A stretch of 7,745 nucleotides of DNA, taken from positions 1 through 7,745 of the forward strand of contig DRGT01000021.1 of the NCBI GenBank assembly GCA_011055585.1, given 5' to 3'. Origin of the DNA: Candidatus Nitrosopumilus sp. (lineage in GTDB: Archaea > Thermoproteota > Nitrososphaeria > Nitrososphaerales > Nitrosopumilaceae). The notes under the pieces were generated by a model. That model was given only the letters and a program-made list of their open reading frames with translations. It was not told the origin of the DNA and searched no databases. Positions 5,236 through 7,745 of this stretch are shown one piece after another (the first letter of the stretch is position 1; each line of letters begins with the position of its first letter). Position numbers and translations under genes: made by a program.

Positions 5236-6186
5236 ATGTCTCTTCTACTAAAAGACCGAGTTTACACCATGGAGACTTCTACTGCAAAAAGGGGAGTTTA
5301 TCCTTTACACGGCTACAAACTTGGTCTTTACCGACTACCAATAAAACTAGACGAACCTTTAGAGATTCAATCAGTTCATGATGGAATGAAAAACACCTTT
5401 GAAATGGATACTTATGCAGACCGAATTTACGCAACCTACACTTGGAATGAAGAAAACATGCCAGATCCTGATGCTAAGGGTTATGAGCAAGTTGATCTTA
5501 GCGTTACAGTTGAGATAGTTACAGGAGAAGTTGTTGACATTATTTACCAAATTTTCCCAATTGAAAAATTCGGTGATCCACAATGGGTAAAGGATTATCG
5601 TAAAAAAGCAGATCATTTTGCTAAAATGATTATTGATACGATTTTACGAAATACCATACTTGCTGACAAGATGGTTGAGACTTTTATCAAAACTGAAAAA
5701 CTTTCTGAAGCACAATCAATTAAAAAACTAGCAGAGATGACTCCTCTTGCAATTCTTGTTCCAGATGCAAAACCAATTCCTATTAAAAAAGAAGAACTAC
5801 CCGAAGCCACTGGAAAAGTTGGACAAGCTTGGAAGGGGGATGGAATAAAACCTGGGCCTATAGATGTGGAATACAAATCAAAGATGGGAGCCTCTGCACC
5901 ACATACAGTCGGTGGCAACACGATCAAGACATGGGGCAGAGAAGGTAGTGATAATGGAATAATGGGTGTATGGGGAGAATTTGTATCAATTGACTTTGAT
6001 ATCTGTATTGCAGATGGCGCTTGCATTGATGCTTGTCCTGTAGATGTTTTCCATTGGTTTGATTCTCCAGGTAATCCCGCATCTGAAAAGAAACCATTAA
6101 TGGACAAAGAACCTGATTGCATCTTTTGTCTTGCCTGTGAGGGTGTTTGCCCACCACAAGCAATCAAAATATATGAAAAAAAGTAA
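5236..6186 (+). CDS. Ferredoxin-domain protein: uncharacterised N-terminal region plus C-terminal 3Fe-4S/4Fe-4S ferredoxin
   Basis: The last 70 or so residues of this 316-residue protein closely match the archaeal (Sulfolobus-type) dicluster ferredoxin. C257, D260, C263 and C267 form CIADGACIDACP, where Asp replaces the second cysteine and predicts a 3Fe-4S cluster. C295, C298, C301 and C305 form CIFCLACEGVCP for the 4Fe-4S cluster. The insert FHWFDSPGNPASEKK at 272-286 is also typical. The stretch before it has one histidine (H223) rather than the three zinc-binding histidines of the Sulfolobus protein, and the usual IHG is VWGEF here, so zinc is probably not bound. Residues 1-195 are a domain I do not recognise: beta-rich to about 108, then helical, with no cysteine. 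It should be a soluble electron carrier or an enzyme subunit. The ATG at 5236 is favoured by its TATA-like box; M12 (5269) is an alternative. Confidence 0.85.
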   Translation: MSLLLKDRVYTMETSTAKRGVYPLHGYKLGLYRLPIKLDEPLEIQSVHDGMKNTFEMDTYADRIYATYTWNEENMPDPDAKGYEQVDLSVTVEIVTGEVVDIIYQIFPIEKFGDPQWVKDYRKKADHFAKMIIDTILRNTILADKMVETFIKTEKLSEAQSIKKLAEMTPLAILVPDAKPIPIKKEELPEATGKVGQAWKGDGIKPGPIDVEYKSKMGASAPHTVGGNTIKTWGREGSDNGIMGVWGEFVSIDFDICIADGACIDACPVDVFHWFDSPGNPASEKKPLMDKEPDCIFCLACEGVCPPQAIKIYEKK

Positions 6187-6189
6187 AAA

Positions 6190-6200
6190 TTTTCATTTTT
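6190..6200 (+). terminator. T-rich candidate terminator after the ferredoxin-domain gene
   Basis: Runs of four and five T separated by CA begin four bases after the TAA. There is no evident hairpin. Such U-rich stretches can terminate archaeal transcription, and a separate TATA-like box follows for the next gene. Confidence 0.35.
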
Positions 6201-6218
6201 AGCGAATTTACCTCACAA

Positions 6219-6226
6219 ATATAAAT
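6219..6226 (+). promoter_or_regulatory. TATA-like box of the glycosyltransferase gene
   Basis: The sequence atataaat is centred about 31 bases before the ATG at 6254, in a 67-base gap. It is the best TATA match in the window and would give a leader of only about five bases. Confidence 0.5.
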
Positions 6227-6253
6227 ACAAAATACGGTTTTGCCATTAATAGG

Positions 6254-7745
6254 ATGGCAGGCAACCCTTTTACTTCATTCATTTTTGATCTGTTTATAAT
6301 AGCAGCAATTCTCATTACTGCATACACGTGCAATTTTTATTATTTGGCCTTTCTCTCGGGGCGCCGAAAGGAGAGGCTAGATATTGTACAAATAGATGCG
6401 CCTACCATAACCATTCAACTTCCAATTTATAATGAAAAATACGTAGCAGCTAGACTCGTAGACGCAGTTTGCGCAATGGATTATCCCAAAGAAAAAATGC
6501 AAATTATGATTCTAGATGATTCAGATGATGAGACTGTTGAACTTTTAGAGAATCTAGTAAATAAGTATCAAAAAAATGGATACGATATCATACATGTAAG
6601 ACGAGGTACTAGGAAGGGGTACAAGGCTGGTGCCCTAAAACATGCAATGACGTTTACCAATACAGAATTTGTTGCAATTTTTGATGCTGATTTTATTCCT
6701 CCAAAGTGGTATCTAAAAAAAGCAATTCCTTATTTTGCAAAACCAAATATCGGTCTAATCCAATGTAGATGGGGACATCTTAATGAGAACTATTCAGCTT
6801 TAACTCAAGCCCAAGCCCTAAGCCTTGACTTTCATTTTCTCATAGAACAGAGGGCAAAGAGTAACTCTCATTTGTTTATGAACTTTAATGGAACAGCTGG
6901 TATTTGGCGCAAAGAATGTATCGATGATGCAGGTGGATGGCACACTGCAACTCTCGTAGAGGATTTAGATCTAAGTTACAGAGCCCAAATGAAGGGTTGG
7001 AAATGTTTGTTTGTACCAAACATTGTAGTTGATGCTGAACTTCCAGTACAGATGAATGGTGCCAAAAGGCAACAATTTCGATGGGCAAAAGGCTCCATGC
7101 AATGTGCAGTGAAACTTCTTTTTGACATACTAGTTAAACGCAAAATTGCAATTGAAGCTAAACTTCAGGTATTTGTCCAACTTACAAGACATATCGTTTT
7201 TCCATTAATGCTGATTCAATTTTTGACACTGCCTATACTGTTGGCTTCAGACGTCAATCTGTATATTGTTAGTATACTTCCGGCGCTAACCATTGCAGCA
7301 TATTTAGCAATGGGTCCGGGAGCATATCTTTTAGTAATACACAGTTTGTGGAAAAAAAATTGGAAATCCAAAGCAAAAGCTTTGCCGTATCTGTTGATTT
7401 ACTCTATTGGGATGTCAGTAAACAATACCATCGCAGTTTTTGATGCAGTAATAGGAAAGAAAAACGAATTTCTGAGAACTCCAAAATACGGTATCATAAA
7501 GAAAACCGATGATTGGAGAGACAAGGCGTACAATCTTCCATTTACAAAGACTACATTGCTTGAGATATTCTTTGGAATTTATGGAATCATGGGAATTTTT
7601 ATAGCGATTTTTTCTAATAACCCAATATTTGTTCCAATAATCGCTCTGCATGTCATTGGATTTTTCTATATTTCATTTCAGAGCATTTCTCATTCAAGAT
7701 TTAAAAGAGACAAACTTCGCATCAATCACGTTCAGACAAAGGAAG
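6254..7745 (+). CDS. Family 2 glycosyltransferase, processive beta-glycan synthase-like membrane protein (partial, 3' end outside window)
   Basis: The frame is open for 497 codons to the right edge. After an N-terminal membrane helix (about 10-34), a cytoplasmic GT-A domain carries the full GT2 synthase set: QLPIYNE at 55-61, LDDSDDET at 87-94 with the first Asp motif, KGYKAGAL at 121-128, FDADF at 143-147 (the DxD metal site), VEDLDLS at 235-241 with the probable catalytic base, and QQFRW at 273-277 (QxxRW). Hydrophobic segments at about 313-332, 336-362, 377-397, 433-453 and 457-475 predict a membrane channel region, and FLRTPKYG at 407-414 is a motif I recall from CslA/mannan-synthase-like relatives. 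It should elongate or add beta-linked hexoses from a nucleotide sugar at the membrane, probably for an exopolysaccharide or glycolipid. Substrate cannot be read. The ATG is chosen because no ATG, GTG or TTG is apparent in frame just upstream. Confidence 0.9.
   Translation, partial: MAGNPFTSFIFDLFIIAAILITAYTCNFYYLAFLSGRRKERLDIVQIDAPTITIQLPIYNEKYVAARLVDAVCAMDYPKEKMQIMILDDSDDETVELLENLVNKYQKNGYDIIHVRRGTRKGYKAGALKHAMTFTNTEFVAIFDADFIPPKWYLKKAIPYFAKPNIGLIQCRWGHLNENYSALTQAQALSLDFHFLIEQRAKSNSHLFMNFNGTAGIWRKECIDDAGGWHTATLVEDLDLSYRAQMKGWKCLFVPNIVVDAELPVQMNGAKRQQFRWAKGSMQCAVKLLFDILVKRKIAIEAKLQVFVQLTRHIVFPLMLIQFLTLPILLASDVNLYIVSILPALTIAAYLAMGPGAYLLVIHSLWKKNWKSKAKALPYLLIYSIGMSVNNTIAVFDAVIGKKNEFLRTPKYGIIKKTDDWRDKAYNLPFTKTTLLEIFFGIYGIMGIFIAIFSNNPIFVPIIALHVIGFFYISFQSISHSRFKRDKLRINHVQTKE

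Noticed and set aside
5371..6167. Minus-strand frames opposite the ferredoxin-domain gene, the longest 184 codons
   Set aside because: The plus strand holds both cysteine cluster motifs and a single long frame; the antisense frames have low-complexity, shadow-like content.

Overview
The window reads as part of a low-GC archaeal chromosome, most likely a marine ammonia-oxidising member of the Nitrososphaeria/Thaumarchaeota (Nitrosopumilus-like). This rests on the gene content (prefoldin beta, a short XPF-type nuclease, Nob1 and a 7Fe-type ferredoxin domain), the strong A+T richness, tight packing, the lack of clear Shine-Dalgarno sequences, and TATA-like boxes about 26-31 bases upstream of most starts, as expected for leaderless or nearly leaderless archaeal mRNAs. 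The lineage is inferred from gene style; no rRNA is present to prove it.

Layout. The left edge (1-1327, minus) holds the 5' part of a SAM-dependent methyltransferase whose C-terminus becomes an in-frame array of 14-residue coiled-coil repeats and runs off the window. A divergent promoter region (1328-1524) separates it from prefoldin beta (1525-1929, plus), followed by a compact XPF/ERCC4 nuclease with helix-hairpin-helix motifs (1959-2642, plus). One base after the nuclease stop comes the stop of the convergent minus-strand pair NAD kinase -> Nob1 (3940 to 2644), whose reading frames overlap by 11 bases. From a second divergent promoter region (3941-4040) the plus strand carries a two-domain rhodanese (4041-4886), a directly abutting 103-residue unknown protein (4887-5198), and a 316-residue protein ending in a 3Fe-4S/4Fe-4S ferredoxin domain (5236-6186). 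The right edge (6254 onward, plus) is a membrane-bound family 2 glycosyltransferase of the cellulose/mannan synthase-like type, cut off by the window.

How they fit together. The centre is housekeeping: protein folding, DNA repair, rRNA maturation and NADP supply. The rhodanese, small protein and ferredoxin-domain protein form a possible sulfur/redox group, though no shared function is proven. The two edge genes (repeat-tailed methyltransferase and glycosyltransferase) look like surface-glycan accessory genes. No gene-free stretch exceeds 300 bases, and I saw no tRNA, rRNA, CRISPR array or insertion sequence. The least explained items are the repeat-tailed methyltransferase and the roughly 200-residue uncharacterised N-terminal part of the ferredoxin protein.
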